Source: Sphaerotilus sulfidivorans
Lineage (GTDB): Bacteria > Pseudomonadota > Gammaproteobacteria > Burkholderiales > Burkholderiaceae_C
Reading direction: 5' to 3'
Assembly (NCBI RefSeq): GCF_013426975.1
Contig: NZ_JACCPY010000017.1
Coordinates: 17,704 to 81,703 of the forward strand
Length of the DNA stretch: 64,000 nt
Both the position numbers and the translations under genes were made by a program. The notes beneath the pieces were generated by a model. That model worked only from the letters and a program-made list of their open reading frames with translations. It made no database searches and was not told the origin of the DNA. This document shows, one piece after another, positions 48,183 through 58,666 of the stretch (position 1 is its first letter; the number at the start of each line of letters is the position of its first letter).

Positions 48183-48638
48183 TCAGGTGCCGGGGCAGTT
48201 GAACTCGAACTCCAGTTCACCGCGGCTGTTGACGGTCAGGCTGACCCGGCGCAGTCGATAGCCCACATCGTTGAGCGTGGCGATGGCATCGTCGCCGCCC
48301 CAGATCAGCCCGGGCACACCCGGCTCCTGGATCGTTTCCGCGAACAGATACAACGGCTGGCCGACGATCTGTCTCAGCACGACATCATTGGCCTGGAGGC
48401 GCTTCTCCTCCCAGGGTCTGAAGTGGTACCAGGCATGGGGATGGTGCGGGTTGTCGCTGTCCTTGTGGTGGATCAGGAAGCGGATCGGGTATTTGCACTT
48501 GCTGTTGGCGAACAGGATGCGGGTGTCGACCAGTTGGGCGCTGGCCGCTTGCATCCCGCTGGCGGCAAACATCAGCGCGGCCAGAACAGCGGACACAGCC
48601 AGGCGTGCGCGTGCGCGTGCGGATCGCGGGGAGGCCAT
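48183..48638 (-). CDS. Secreted protein, possibly DUF1036-like
   Basis: The 151-residue product has a signal peptide (RLAVSAVLAALMFAASGMQAASAQ). The mature part begins LVDTRILFANSKCKYPIRFLIHHKDSDN and has AWYHFRPWEEKRLQ, a spacing of Trp, Cys and Lys that resembles DUF1036 domain proteins. It ends LEFEFNCPGT; two mature Cys may form a disulfide. ATG 48638 has AAGGAG at good spacing; an ATG at 48668 also exists. It is divergent from the protease gene, with about 190 bases for two promoters. Function is unknown. Confidence 0.65.
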   Translation of the reverse strand: MASPRSARARARLAVSAVLAALMFAASGMQAASAQLVDTRILFANSKCKYPIRFLIHHKDSDNPHHPHAWYHFRPWEEKRLQANDVVLRQIVGQPLYLFAETIQEPGVPGLIWGGDDAIATLNDVGYRLRRVSLTVNSRGELEFEFNCPGT

Positions 48639-48829
48639 CGTGACTCCTTGTGACGAGGTGAATTTCATGGCTGGCGGACCTTTCCCGCCGAATCTGAGGC
48701 CACCGCGTGCCGATGGCCAGTCACCAAAGTCATCTGTGACCAAAGTCATGCGTTGTTTGCCTGTCCTTGATCTTTGCCCGAGCGCTGGATATGGTTTGCC
48801 ATCGGGATGGAAAAGAAACAGGGATCACC

Positions 48830-50041
48830 ATGCATCAAAACGTGAACACGGCAGGGCTCACGGCGGGCATTATCGCCATCATACTGTCTGGCTGCTGGAT
48901 GACGGCTCAGGCCCAGAATTCACCCAGCCCCCGCAATCTGCCGAACGTGCCGAATGTGTCGCCGAACCCGGTTGCACCCGCACCGGTGACGGAGGGGCGT
49001 GTCGCGCCGGAGCCCTCAGGCAGTTCCGTGTATGCGCGCAGCGTGCGCTCGGTGGTCTATATCGAATGCCAGAAATCCGGGAAGTCCGCGGGTGGTTTTT
49101 TGGGTGCGGGGTCTATCATCGCTGAGAGTGGATTGATCCTGACCAATGCCCATGTGATCGAGGGCAGCGACAGATGTTTTGCCGTTCTCAAGCCTGAAGG
49201 AAAAGTCAGTATCGGCAAGGACACGCCCATTCTGGCGCTGCATGTCCGTGCGGTTGATCCGACCAAGGATCTGGCGCTGGTCTCGCTCGTGTCACCGCCC
49301 GCCGGGCTGAAGCCCTTGCCGATCGGCAGCCTGAAGGATGTCGAGGTCGGTCAGACAGTCCATGCCATCGGACATCCCCGAGGCATTCTCTGGTCCTACA
49401 CCAATGGCGTGGTAAGCCAGATCCGTGAAAAAGAACAGCTTGCTCCGTCGTTCGTGGCGGATGTCGTCCAGACCCAGGCTCCGATCAGTCAAGGCAATTC
49501 AGGCGGTCCCTTGATTTCCAGTACAGGTGCCTTGGTGGGGGTCAACACCTTCTCTCGTAGAGACGCACAGAACCTCAACTTCGCTGTGGCGGTCAACGAG
49601 GTGCAGGCTTTCCTGCAGCGGGCCTCGCGCGGCGAGCATCAGGTGACAGCGCCGTCCCGTTCCGCGAAGGCCGAGAATGGACAGGCCCAGGAGTCGGAAG
49701 AGAAATGTGAACCCCGCACCCTCGAGGAGCGCCCATCGAAGAAAGTGCCAGGCAAGATCGTGGTCATGGACATCGGTTGCACGGGGCGGGCCAATGCCGC
49801 CTTGCTGACGCCGGACGATCCTGAAAAAGATCGCATCCTGTATGTCAGCACCCGGGCGCCAGAGCGCGGGGCCGAGCCTTATTACGATGTCCGGTATTAC
49901 ATCAACCCCCGCAGCGACAAGGTGTCCCGGTCATGGCATGACGTGGACAGCGATGGTCGCCCCGATTTTCTCGGCATTCACAAGGATGGCGGCAGGCGAC
50001 CGGTTTCATTCGTGGCGTTCACGACGGCGATCGGTGACTGA
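48830..50041 (+). CDS. Exported trypsin-like serine protease (lipoprotein or periplasmic)
   Basis: This protein has 403 residues. The N-terminus MHQNVNTAGLTAGIIAIILSGC fits a lipobox (LSGC), but TAQAQ further on could be a signal-peptidase I site. The protease domain (about 85-285) has the triad His in ILTNAHVIEG, Asp in DPTKDLALVSL and Ser in ISQGNSGGPLIS, as in HtrA/S1C enzymes, but has no PDZ domain. The C-terminal 110 residues contain ESEEKCEPRTLEE and DVDSDGRPDFLGIHKDG, a calcium-binding-like loop. The next gene, also exported, follows on the same strand. Confidence 0.85.
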   Translation: MHQNVNTAGLTAGIIAIILSGCWMTAQAQNSPSPRNLPNVPNVSPNPVAPAPVTEGRVAPEPSGSSVYARSVRSVVYIECQKSGKSAGGFLGAGSIIAESGLILTNAHVIEGSDRCFAVLKPEGKVSIGKDTPILALHVRAVDPTKDLALVSLVSPPAGLKPLPIGSLKDVEVGQTVHAIGHPRGILWSYTNGVVSQIREKEQLAPSFVADVVQTQAPISQGNSGGPLISSTGALVGVNTFSRRDAQNLNFAVAVNEVQAFLQRASRGEHQVTAPSRSAKAENGQAQESEEKCEPRTLEERPSKKVPGKIVVMDIGCTGRANAALLTPDDPEKDRILYVSTRAPERGAEPYYDVRYYINPRSDKVSRSWHDVDSDGRPDFLGIHKDGGRRPVSFVAFTTAIGD

Positions 50042-50127
50042 CTGAATCGGGTCGACGAATTCCTGTCGATGTCGATCCCTCATTTCGACATGTGCTGAAT
50101 CCTGAGTCCTGCGGAGACAGAAGGGCG

Positions 50128-51216
50128 ATGACCACCATGCGTTTCATGACTTCCTTTTGCGGCGCTGCCTTGCTGGCGCTGTCGTGCCTGCATGCGGCGC
50201 CGGCCCAGGCGCAATCCCGCATCTACTGCGGCGTCGAGGTCGGCTCCAAGGGGGTCAAGGCGAGAATCTTCGAGTTCGGTGTCAAGGATTCGGAGTCCTC
50301 GCTGCGCGTGTCCTTCTCGAAGGACATCAACACCACGATCATCGCCAGCATGAAGGACGGCGAGCTGGGCGCGGCGGCGATCGCCGAGACGGCCGATGCG
50401 GTCGCCGCCGTGATCAAGGAGATGCGCGGGCTCAGCGAGGGCTGCAAGGCCTTTGCCGTGGGCAGCAGCGGTGTGGCGCTCGCCAAGAACACCGCCAGTC
50501 TGGCCGAGGCGGTGGCCCAGCGCATCGACATCGGTGCGATGGATTTCATCACCGCCGAGCAGGAAGCCGAGTTCGGCTTCATTTCCTCGATTCCGAAGAA
50601 GGACTGGCCGCAGGCGGTGCTGGTCGACATCGGCAGTTCCAACACCAAGATCGGCTATCGGGGAGAAGGGCGTTTCCGTGCCGCCGATCTGCCTTACGGC
50701 AGCGTGTCGCTGACGAAGAAGGCGGCAGACGGCGGGGCCGACTTCTCCCGTGCACTGGGCTCGACCGTCGATTCCGCGGTGCGGCCCGCCCTGCGGGACA
50801 TCTCCTCGCGGCTGCCGGGGGTCATGAACCGCAAGAAGGTCTTCTGGATCGGTGGCGCGGGCTGGAGCCTGGCCACCTTCATGCGGCCCGACCAGGGCGC
50901 TCGCGACTTCGTCAGGCTCGAGCGCAGCGATGTGCGCCGTTTTCTTGGCGCGCTCAATGACCGAAGCTGGGCCAACTACCGTCCGTCCGCGAAGGCCAGC
51001 GCCAAGGCCCGGGCTGTCTTCGAGAAGGATTCCGCCCGGGTGGTCGAGGTCTTCTCGCGCGACAACCTGCTGGCCGGCGTCAGTCTCTTTGATGCCTTCC
51101 TGAATGACCGTGGCGTGGATGGCCCGATCTATTTCGTGCGCAGCGGCCAGTGGATCATGGGCTATGCCGCAGCGAAGTTCGCCGACGAGATCTGGTCGGA
51201 GGATGCGCTCGAATAG
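50128..51216 (+). CDS. Exported Ppx/GppA-like phosphatase-fold protein
   Basis: This 362-residue protein has a signal peptide (MTTMRFMTSFCGAALLALSCLHAAPAQAQ). The mature part has the ASKHA fold of exopolyphosphatase/GppA: IYCGVEVGSKGVKARIFEF in place of phosphate-1, then ITAEQEAEFGF aligning with the catalytic Glu region (SGxEEA), and VLVDIGSSNTKIGYRGEG in place of phosphate-2. Ppx/GppA proteins are normally cytoplasmic, so a secreted version is unusual. Polyphosphate or a phosphonucleotide outside the membrane would be the candidate substrate. AGAAGGGCG lies before ATG 50128. Confidence 0.78.
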   Translation: MTTMRFMTSFCGAALLALSCLHAAPAQAQSRIYCGVEVGSKGVKARIFEFGVKDSESSLRVSFSKDINTTIIASMKDGELGAAAIAETADAVAAVIKEMRGLSEGCKAFAVGSSGVALAKNTASLAEAVAQRIDIGAMDFITAEQEAEFGFISSIPKKDWPQAVLVDIGSSNTKIGYRGEGRFRAADLPYGSVSLTKKAADGGADFSRALGSTVDSAVRPALRDISSRLPGVMNRKKVFWIGGAGWSLATFMRPDQGARDFVRLERSDVRRFLGALNDRSWANYRPSAKASAKARAVFEKDSARVVEVFSRDNLLAGVSLFDAFLNDRGVDGPIYFVRSGQWIMGYAAAKFADEIWSEDALE

Positions 51217-51270
51217 TCAGTCAGTCGTTCTGCGGTGCGCGCAGGCGGGAATCCACGCCTGCCGCAGCGC

Positions 51271-52551
51271 TCAGAGCAGCAGGAAGGCGCCCATCGCCAC
51301 CAGCGTCGGTGCCAGTGCACCGGCCAGCAGGCCGAGCGCGCCGATCGACTCGTCCAGGAAGCCACGGCGCAGCAGCGCCGCACCCGCCGGGTTCGGCGCG
51401 TTGGCGATCACCGTCAGGCCGCCGCCGGCCACCGCACCGGCCACTAGCATGTATTTCGCGGCCTCGCTGATGCCGGAGATCTGCGCGCCCAGGTAGGTGA
51501 GCGCGGCGTTGTCGGTGATCGCCGTCAGGCTGACCGCGCCGAAGAAGAGCGCCATCGGCTCCAGCCCCGACACCAGCGGCTGCAGCCACCAGCGCTGCAG
51601 GCCGCCAAGCACCACCAGCCCGGCCAGGAAGAAGCCCACCAGCAGCGCCTCCTTGATCAGCAGCGGATCCTGATGGCGTGCATAGGCCTGGGTGAAGCCC
51701 AGGAAGAGCAGGAAGAGGCCGAGGAAGGCGACCGGATGGTGGGCGGTCAGCACCACGCCGGCCAGCAGCGCGGCATGCACCGCGGTGACCGTCCACGGCA
51801 CCGGGCGCCGGGCGGGTGGCTCGTCCGCGGGCAGGCCGGGCCGTGCGATCAGGTGCCGGCGCAGCATCCAGACCGCTGCGCTGGCGTTGATCAGCACCGC
51901 CACCGCCGCCTTCCAGCCGAAGGTCGACAGCATGAAGGCGCTGTCCCAGCCCCAGGGACCGGCGACCATCAGCACCGGCGGCGCGGCATAGGCGGTCAGC
52001 GTGCCGCCGATCGAGATGTTGACGAACAGCACGCCCAGGGCCAGATACTTCAGCCGCTCCGGCACGTCCGGCCGGAAGACGCGCGGGGCCAGCAGCAGCG
52101 CGGCGATGGTCATCGCCGCCGGCTCGGTGATCAGCGAGCCCAGCAGCGGCACCGCCGCCAGCCCGAGCCAGGCGCCCGCCAGTGGGGCCGCGTCCCGGCC
52201 GGCCCGCGCCGACAGCACCGCCACCGTGCGCATCACCGCCTCCAGGATCGGCCGCGAGCCGGCGATCACCATCACGACGAAGACGAACAGCGGTTCGGTG
52301 TAGTTGCGCGACTCGGCGTACTGCAGCGCGGTGTCGCCGCCGGCACTGAGGGCCATCGTCAGCACCAGCACGATGGCCCAGAAGCCGAAGACGACCTCGA
52401 CCTCGCCGAGCAGATGGAAGACGCCTTCGTGGCGGGGGTGGCGGTGGGCCAGGCGCTCGAACTGCTTGGCCGCAAAGGTGTGCAGCAGCGCGATGGCGAA
52501 CAGGGTGGTGGCAAGCAGCTCGACGGGGGTGGCTGGCGCGGACAGGGTCAT
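51271..52551 (-). CDS. Putative Na+/H+ antiporter (PF07399)
   Basis: This 426-residue polytopic membrane protein belongs to the putative Na+/H+ antiporter family related to the ion-transporter superfamily. Recognisable pieces are FHLLGEVEVVFGFWA, the acidic TM region SLITEPAAMTIAALLLAPR and the paired helical motif SLTAITDNAALTYLGAQ. There are about 11-12 hydrophobic segments. Ion and direction of transport cannot be seen. ATG 52551 follows GGAG; an in-frame TTG five codons earlier is less likely. It is divergent from argG across a gap of about 240 bases. Confidence 0.88.
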   Translation of the reverse strand: MTLSAPATPVELLATTLFAIALLHTFAAKQFERLAHRHPRHEGVFHLLGEVEVVFGFWAIVLVLTMALSAGGDTALQYAESRNYTEPLFVFVVMVIAGSRPILEAVMRTVAVLSARAGRDAAPLAGAWLGLAAVPLLGSLITEPAAMTIAALLLAPRVFRPDVPERLKYLALGVLFVNISIGGTLTAYAAPPVLMVAGPWGWDSAFMLSTFGWKAAVAVLINASAAVWMLRRHLIARPGLPADEPPARRPVPWTVTAVHAALLAGVVLTAHHPVAFLGLFLLFLGFTQAYARHQDPLLIKEALLVGFFLAGLVVLGGLQRWWLQPLVSGLEPMALFFGAVSLTAITDNAALTYLGAQISGISEAAKYMLVAGAVAGGGLTVIANAPNPAGAALLRRGFLDESIGALGLLAGALAPTLVAMGAFLLL

Positions 52552-52613
52552 GCGCGGACGCTCCAAGGGCAGGGCCCGCGAGGCGGCCCGACCTTCGCGT
52601 GATACCTGCCTGA

Positions 52614-54131
<1,518 letters not shown>

Positions 54132-54170
54132 GTCTGGGGCGAGCGCGGGCCGCCTGGCCCGCGCTCAGAC
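54132..54170. terminator. Long GC hairpin between convergent genes
   Basis: An 11-bp perfect stem (54141-54151 with 54156-54166) around loop GCCT lies between argG and the convergent GGDEF gene. An outer GTCT/AGAC pair extends it. It overlaps the GGDEF stop and has no T-tract. Confidence 0.6.
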
Positions 54171-55817
54171 CGACGGCGGCAAGGGCGGCCGGTCGCGCCG
54201 CGCCTTGTCGGCGTACATCAGCAGGTCGCTGCGCTGCATCAGCGTGGCCAGACTGTCCTCGGCGCGTGCGCCGGCCAGCCCCAGGCTGGCGCTGACCGCC
54301 AGGCCGGGCGCGATCGCGCTCCAGTCGTGGCGGCAGATCTCGCCGCGCAGCCGCTCGATCACCTGCCGGGCGAGGTTCTCGTCGGTGTCGGGCAGGATCA
54401 GCACGAACTCGTCGCCGGCCAGCCGGGCAGCCAGATCGTGCTGGCGCAGCACATGGCGCAGCAGTCGCGCCATCGCGCGCAGCACCTCGTCGCCGATCAC
54501 ATGCGAATGCTGGTTGTTGATCTGCTTGAAGCGGTCGATGTCGATCATCACCAGGCACCAGGGCGCGGCCTGCTCGCGCTCGTCGCGCAGGCGCTGCAGC
54601 AGCGTGGCGGCCACGCGCTCGACCTGGCGGCGGTTGGCCAGACCGGTCAGCGGATCTTCCAGCGAGAGCCGCTCGAACTGGCGCGAGCTGGTTCGCAGCT
54701 CGGCGAGTGCGCGCGACTGCTGGCGCCAGGCCATGCGCAGCGTGGCGGTGCGTTCGCGCGAGGCCATGTTCTCGCGGTCCTGCAGCAGCTGATCGGCGCG
54801 CAGCCGGCGAAAGGCCGCCAGCGCCTCGTCATGCCGCCCCTGCTGCTCGAGCAGGGTGATGTGCAGGTGGTGTGCGGTCTGCACCAGACGCTGATCGGCG
54901 CGCGGCAGGGCCGGGTCGAGCAGCTCGGCGATGCACGCCTGCGCCTGCGCGAGCTGGCCGCGCTCGAGCGCCCGGCGCGCGAAGATCCAGGCCGCCAGTC
55001 CGCGCAGGCTCTCCGGCCGGAGAGGGTCAGGCGGCGTGCGGGTGGCGTCCTGCAGCGGTGCCAGTCCGGCGGGCAGCGTCTCGTCCGATGCCAGGAAAGA
55101 GCCGATTCCGGTCTCGATCAGCGGCAGCAGCGCGGCCAGCTGGGCTCCGCCCGGCTGGGGCGTCAGCGCCGGGGCCTCGGTGCCGCTGGCCAGGATCTGG
55201 CGCAGCGCCTGCAGCATGTCGAACGCGATCGGGTCGATGCGCGCCGGCTGGCCCGACTGGCGGCACTGCTCCAACCGGTAGAGCTCGCCCAGCAGCAGCT
55301 GCAGGCGCGGCTGGGCGGTGGCGGCTTCACCGCCGCAGTGCTGCTGTGCCAGCGCGATGCTGCGCAGCAGGGCCCGGCGGGCATAGTCGCTGTCGCGGGC
55401 ATGGGTGGCCAGGCCGAGATGGTGGTAGGCGACTGCGGTGTGCGCGCCGTCCGGCAGGCTCTCGGCCAGCCGGACCGCCAGCGTCGCGTTCTCGATCGCT
55501 TCCTCGAAGCGGCCCAGCCGGGTCAGCAGCAGCGCCGCCAGCGCCAGGGCATCCGACTCCTGCCGCGCATCGCCGACCAGATGGAAGAGATGCCCGGCCT
55601 GCCGGGCCTGGGCCAGGGCCAGCTCGGGCGAGGGCGGCTCGCGGTGAAGTTCGGCGCGAGCCAGGATCAGGAAGGCGTCCGCCTGCCGGGGCAGCATGCC
55701 GCCCAGCTTGGCGCTGGCCAGCATCTCGTGAGCCAGGGCTGCGGCCTGATCGCAATGGCCGGCGATCAGCGCAAGATGCGCCGAAGCCGCCGACGGGTCA
55801 TCATGACCGGATGGCAT
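54165..55817 (-). CDS. TPR-GGDEF diguanylate cyclase
   Basis: This protein of about 550 residues has an N-terminal set of TPR-like helical hairpins (about 15-360; for example HLALIAGHCDQAAALAHEML and LLLTRLGRFEEAIENATLAV) and a C-terminal GGDEF domain. The signature is RLAGDEFVLIL (AGDEF, compatible with activity). The inhibitory I-site RxxD is present as RQHD five residues earlier, so product inhibition is likely. It should make c-di-GMP, controlled by a protein bound to the TPRs. The start is uncertain (ATG 55817; GTG 55889 also possible). Confidence 0.88.
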   Translation of the reverse strand: MPSGHDDPSAASAHLALIAGHCDQAAALAHEMLASAKLGGMLPRQADAFLILARAELHREPPSPELALAQARQAGHLFHLVGDARQESDALALAALLLTRLGRFEEAIENATLAVRLAESLPDGAHTAVAYHHLGLATHARDSDYARRALLRSIALAQQHCGGEAATAQPRLQLLLGELYRLEQCRQSGQPARIDPIAFDMLQALRQILASGTEAPALTPQPGGAQLAALLPLIETGIGSFLASDETLPAGLAPLQDATRTPPDPLRPESLRGLAAWIFARRALERGQLAQAQACIAELLDPALPRADQRLVQTAHHLHITLLEQQGRHDEALAAFRRLRADQLLQDRENMASRERTATLRMAWRQQSRALAELRTSSRQFERLSLEDPLTGLANRRQVERVAATLLQRLRDEREQAAPWCLVMIDIDRFKQINNQHSHVIGDEVLRAMARLLRHVLRQHDLAARLAGDEFVLILPDTDENLARQVIERLRGEICRHDWSAIAPGLAVSASLGLAGARAEDSLATLMQRSDLLMYADKARRDRPPLPPSV

Positions 55818-56185
55818 GTGTGGTGATGTGCTCGAAACGGCATCATCCGTCCTCGGCCGCTCTTGCGAGCCCCCCCTCAGCCGGATCACGCCTTGTTGCT
55901 GTTATGGACTATGGCGATGGTTGATCACTTCGAATGGTAAACATTTTCGTACCTGATCACGCCACCCACGGCCTGTTTCTTTCATGCTGACACCGGCTGC
56001 AGGCCCCCGGCAGTGATCGATCTCACACTCGCTTAGGTGCTGCACGCTGGCGTGTCTTGGGTTCATGTCGGTTTCATGTGTGCGAAAGCTCACGAATCGA
56101 CCAAGAGTCGACCATAAAAAAGGGAGGTGCATCGCACCTCCCTTGCGGGGTGATGGCAGGCTCGTCGGCCGAGCCTGCAGACCGG
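55818..56185. other. Intergenic region
   Basis: This stretch of about 370 bases includes the likely promoter of the TPR-GGDEF gene and the terminator of phoH (56115-56144). I see no gene, tRNA or repeat in the rest. Confidence 0.5.
56115..56144 (-). terminator. Rho-independent terminator of the phoH gene
   Basis: An 11-bp stem (AAGGGAGGTGC / GCACCTCCCTT) around ATC is followed, in the minus direction, by a run of six T. It lies about 40 bases after the PIN-PhoH stop. Confidence 0.9.
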
Positions 56186-57925
56186 TCAGAGCACCTCGGA
56201 GGCGAAGTCCGCCAGCCGCGAGCGCTCGCCGCGTGCCAGCGTGATGTGGCCCGCGTGCGGCCAGCCCTTGAAGCGGTCGACCGCGAAGGTCAGGCCGGAC
56301 GAGCCCTCGGTGAGGTAGGGCGTGTCGATCTGCGCCAGGTTGCCCAGGCAGATGATCTTGGTGCCGGGGCCGGCGCGGGTGATCAGCGTCTTCATCTGCT
56401 TCGGCGTCAGGTTCTGCGCCTCGTCGATGATGACGATCTTGTTCAGGAAGGTGCGCCCGCGCATGAAGTTCAGGCTCTTGATCTTGATCTTGCTGCGCAC
56501 GAGATCGTTGGTCGCCGCGCGGCCCCATTCGCCGGCGCTGGTGTCGCCGCGCGCCAGGACCTCCAGGTTGTCGTCGAGCGCGCCCATCCACGGGCTCATC
56601 TTCTCCTCCTCGTTGCCGGGCAGGAAGCCGATGTCCTCGCCGACCGGCACCGTCACCCGGGTGACGATGATCTCGGTGTAGCGGCGCTCGTCCAGCACCT
56701 GGCTGAGCGCGGCGGCCAGCGTCATCAGGGTCTTGCCGGTGCCGGCGGTGCCGGTCAGCGTGATGAAGTCGCAGTCCGGGTCGGTCAGCAGGTTCAGCGC
56801 GAAGTTCTGCTCGCGGTTGCGCGCGGTCACGCCCCAGACGGAATTCTTCGCGTGGGTGAAGTCCTTGAGCGTGCGGATGACGGCGGTCTTGCCGGTGATC
56901 TCGGTGACGCGCGCGTAGAGCGGCGCGTTGCCCGGGCTCTCCAGATAGACGAACTGGTTGATCATCAGCGAGGGCACCAGCGGCCCGCTGATCCGGTAGA
57001 AGGTCGAGCCGGCCTGCTGCCAGCTCTCCATCGTCTTGCCGTGGCGCTCCCAGAAGTCGCCCGGCAGCTGCAGCACGCCGGTGTAGAGCAGGTCGGCGTC
57101 TTCGAGCGTCTTGTCGTTGAGGTAGTCCTCGGCAGCCAGGCCCAGCGCGCGGGCCTTGATGCGCATGTTGATGTCCTTCGACACCAGCACGACCTCGCGC
57201 TCGGGCTGCTGCGTGCGCAGCGCCTGCACCACGCCGAGGATCTGGTTGTCGGCCTTGCCCTGCGGCAGGCCGTCGGGCAGCTTGAAGTCGACGAAGGTGG
57301 TCTGGAAGAACAGCTTGCCGCCGGCCTCGCGGTGGCCGGTGCGCGCCAGCGCGATGCCGGCGCCCGGGTCGAAGTCCTTGGCATCGCCCTGGCTGGCGGC
57401 CAGCGCGTCGAGCTCGCGGCTGACCTGGCGCACGTTGCGCGAGACCTCGCTCATGCCCTTCTTGTGGCCGTCCAGCTCCTCGAGCGTGATCATCGGCAGG
57501 TAGACGTCATGCTCCTCGAAGCGGAACAGCGACATCGGGTCGTGCATCAGCACATTGGTGTCGAGCACGAAGAGCTTGGCCGGGCCGCCGGTGCTGGCGC
57601 GGTTGCGACGGGGCCGGGTCGCCGGGGTCGGTGCAGCGGCTGCAGCTGCGGCCGCTGCCTTGGCGCGGGGCGCACGTGCCGGCTTGACCGGCGTGGCCGC
57701 TGAAGCTGGCGCCTTGGCCTCGACCGGCACCGGAAGAGCGATCGCCGCGGTGATCGGCGGCGCGGCCACCGGCTGCTGTGGCGGCTGGAGTTCGAGTGCG
57801 CTGCTGTCCTCGACGGCGGCTGGCTTGGGCAGCGAGCGTCGTGACGGTTTCGGCGCCGACTGGGCGTCGAAGGCGGAAGGGTCGAGGACGGAGCCGCGCT
57901 TGGCAGGGGGTTTGGGCAGAGGCAT
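56186..57925 (-). CDS. PIN-PhoH family ATPase (PhoH2-like)
   Basis: This 579-residue protein fuses a PIN ribonuclease domain (about 115-260; LFVLDTNVLMHDP, then LVSKDINMRIKARALGL) with a PhoH-type ATPase (about 360-565; Walker A TGTAGTGKT, Walker B IVIIDEAQNLTP). Between residues 20 and 110 lies an Ala/Pro/Lys-rich linker. PhoH2-type proteins unwind and cleave RNA. ATG 57925 is chosen; an ATG at 57961 would start within the upstream terminator hairpin. It lies downstream of the peroxiredoxin gene on the same strand. The usual PhoH2 antitoxin partner is not evident. Confidence 0.9.
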   Translation of the reverse strand: MPLPKPPAKRGSVLDPSAFDAQSAPKPSRRSLPKPAAVEDSSALELQPPQQPVAAPPITAAIALPVPVEAKAPASAATPVKPARAPRAKAAAAAAAAAPTPATRPRRNRASTGGPAKLFVLDTNVLMHDPMSLFRFEEHDVYLPMITLEELDGHKKGMSEVSRNVRQVSRELDALAASQGDAKDFDPGAGIALARTGHREAGGKLFFQTTFVDFKLPDGLPQGKADNQILGVVQALRTQQPEREVVLVSKDINMRIKARALGLAAEDYLNDKTLEDADLLYTGVLQLPGDFWERHGKTMESWQQAGSTFYRISGPLVPSLMINQFVYLESPGNAPLYARVTEITGKTAVIRTLKDFTHAKNSVWGVTARNREQNFALNLLTDPDCDFITLTGTAGTGKTLMTLAAALSQVLDERRYTEIIVTRVTVPVGEDIGFLPGNEEEKMSPWMGALDDNLEVLARGDTSAGEWGRAATNDLVRSKIKIKSLNFMRGRTFLNKIVIIDEAQNLTPKQMKTLITRAGPGTKIICLGNLAQIDTPYLTEGSSGLTFAVDRFKGWPHAGHITLARGERSRLADFASEVL

Positions 57926-57945
57926 GAGCGAAAGCGTCAACGTGA

Positions 57946-57978
57946 AAAGAAAAAGCCGCACAGCAAGCTGGGCGGCTT
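57946..57978 (-). terminator. Rho-independent terminator of the peroxiredoxin gene
   Basis: In the minus direction, AAGCCGC pairs with GCGGCTT around a 12-base loop that itself can pair (CAG/CTG). A T-rich tail (TTTCTTTT) follows. It lies just before the PIN-PhoH start. Confidence 0.75.
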
Positions 57979-58085
57979 CTCGATCGGGGAATGCGGTTCA
58001 GGGCTTACGCGCATGAACCCATTATGCACAGGACGCTGCAGGCGCCAAGGCCCGCTGTCACGGTACCAATCCGACTCAATCCGGC

Positions 58086-58562
58086 TCAAGCCGGCTTCTT
58101 CAGCTCCTGAACAGCCTTCAGGACGTCCTCGACATGACCGGCGACCTTGATGCCGCGCCATTCGGTGCGCAGCAGGCCTTCGGGGTCGATCAGGAAGGTC
58201 GAGCGCTCGATGCCCTTGACCTTCTTGCCGTACATGATCTTGTTCTTCACGACGCCGAACATGTGGCAAAGCTTCTCTTCGGTGTCGGCGATCAGCTCGA
58301 AGGGCAGCTCGAGGTTCTGCTTGAACTTGTCGTGCGAGGCCATGTTGTCGCGCGACACGCCAAAGACCACCGCGCCCGCGTTGGCGAAGTCCTTGTGGTG
58401 GTCGCGGAACTGCATCGCTTCGGTGGTGCAGCCGGGCGTGCTGTCCTTCGGGTAGAAATACAGCACCACCGTCTTGCCGAGGAAAGCCTGGGGGGTGAAC
58501 TTCACGCCACCGGTTGCATTCGCTTCAAATTCCGGCAGAGGTTTGTTGAGAGCGGGCGTCAT
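58086..58562 (-). CDS. bcp: Peroxiredoxin (thiol peroxidase, BCP type)
   Basis: This 158-residue thioredoxin-fold peroxidase reduces hydrogen or organic peroxides. The peroxidatic Cys is in STPGCTTEAMQFRD; the position five residues later, where many Bcp proteins have the resolving Cys, is Met. A Cys in EKLCHMFGVV may serve instead. Other family features are VVLYFYPKD and STFLIDPEGLLRTEWR. ATG 58562 starts at the family-typical place, although the frame is open upstream. A candidate -10 lies about 46 bases upstream and a terminator follows. Confidence 0.93.
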   Translation of the reverse strand: MTPALNKPLPEFEANATGGVKFTPQAFLGKTVVLYFYPKDSTPGCTTEAMQFRDHHKDFANAGAVVFGVSRDNMASHDKFKQNLELPFELIADTEEKLCHMFGVVKNKIMYGKKVKGIERSTFLIDPEGLLRTEWRGIKVAGHVEDVLKAVQELKKPA

Positions 58563-58607
58563 GCAAGTTCTGTAGTCTTGTGGATCCCTGATGGGGATAA
58601 GCCCATC

Positions 58608-58613
58608 ATTATA
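58608..58613 (-). promoter_or_regulatory. Candidate -10 box for bcp
   Basis: Minus-strand TATAAT lies 46-51 bases before the ATG at 58562. The 17-base -35 position reads CAGAAC, a poor match. Confidence 0.45.
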
Positions 58614-58666
58614 CTGCCAGTTCAAGGCTCGTTCTGACGTGCCCGGCTTCGTCCGGGCGGGGGATT

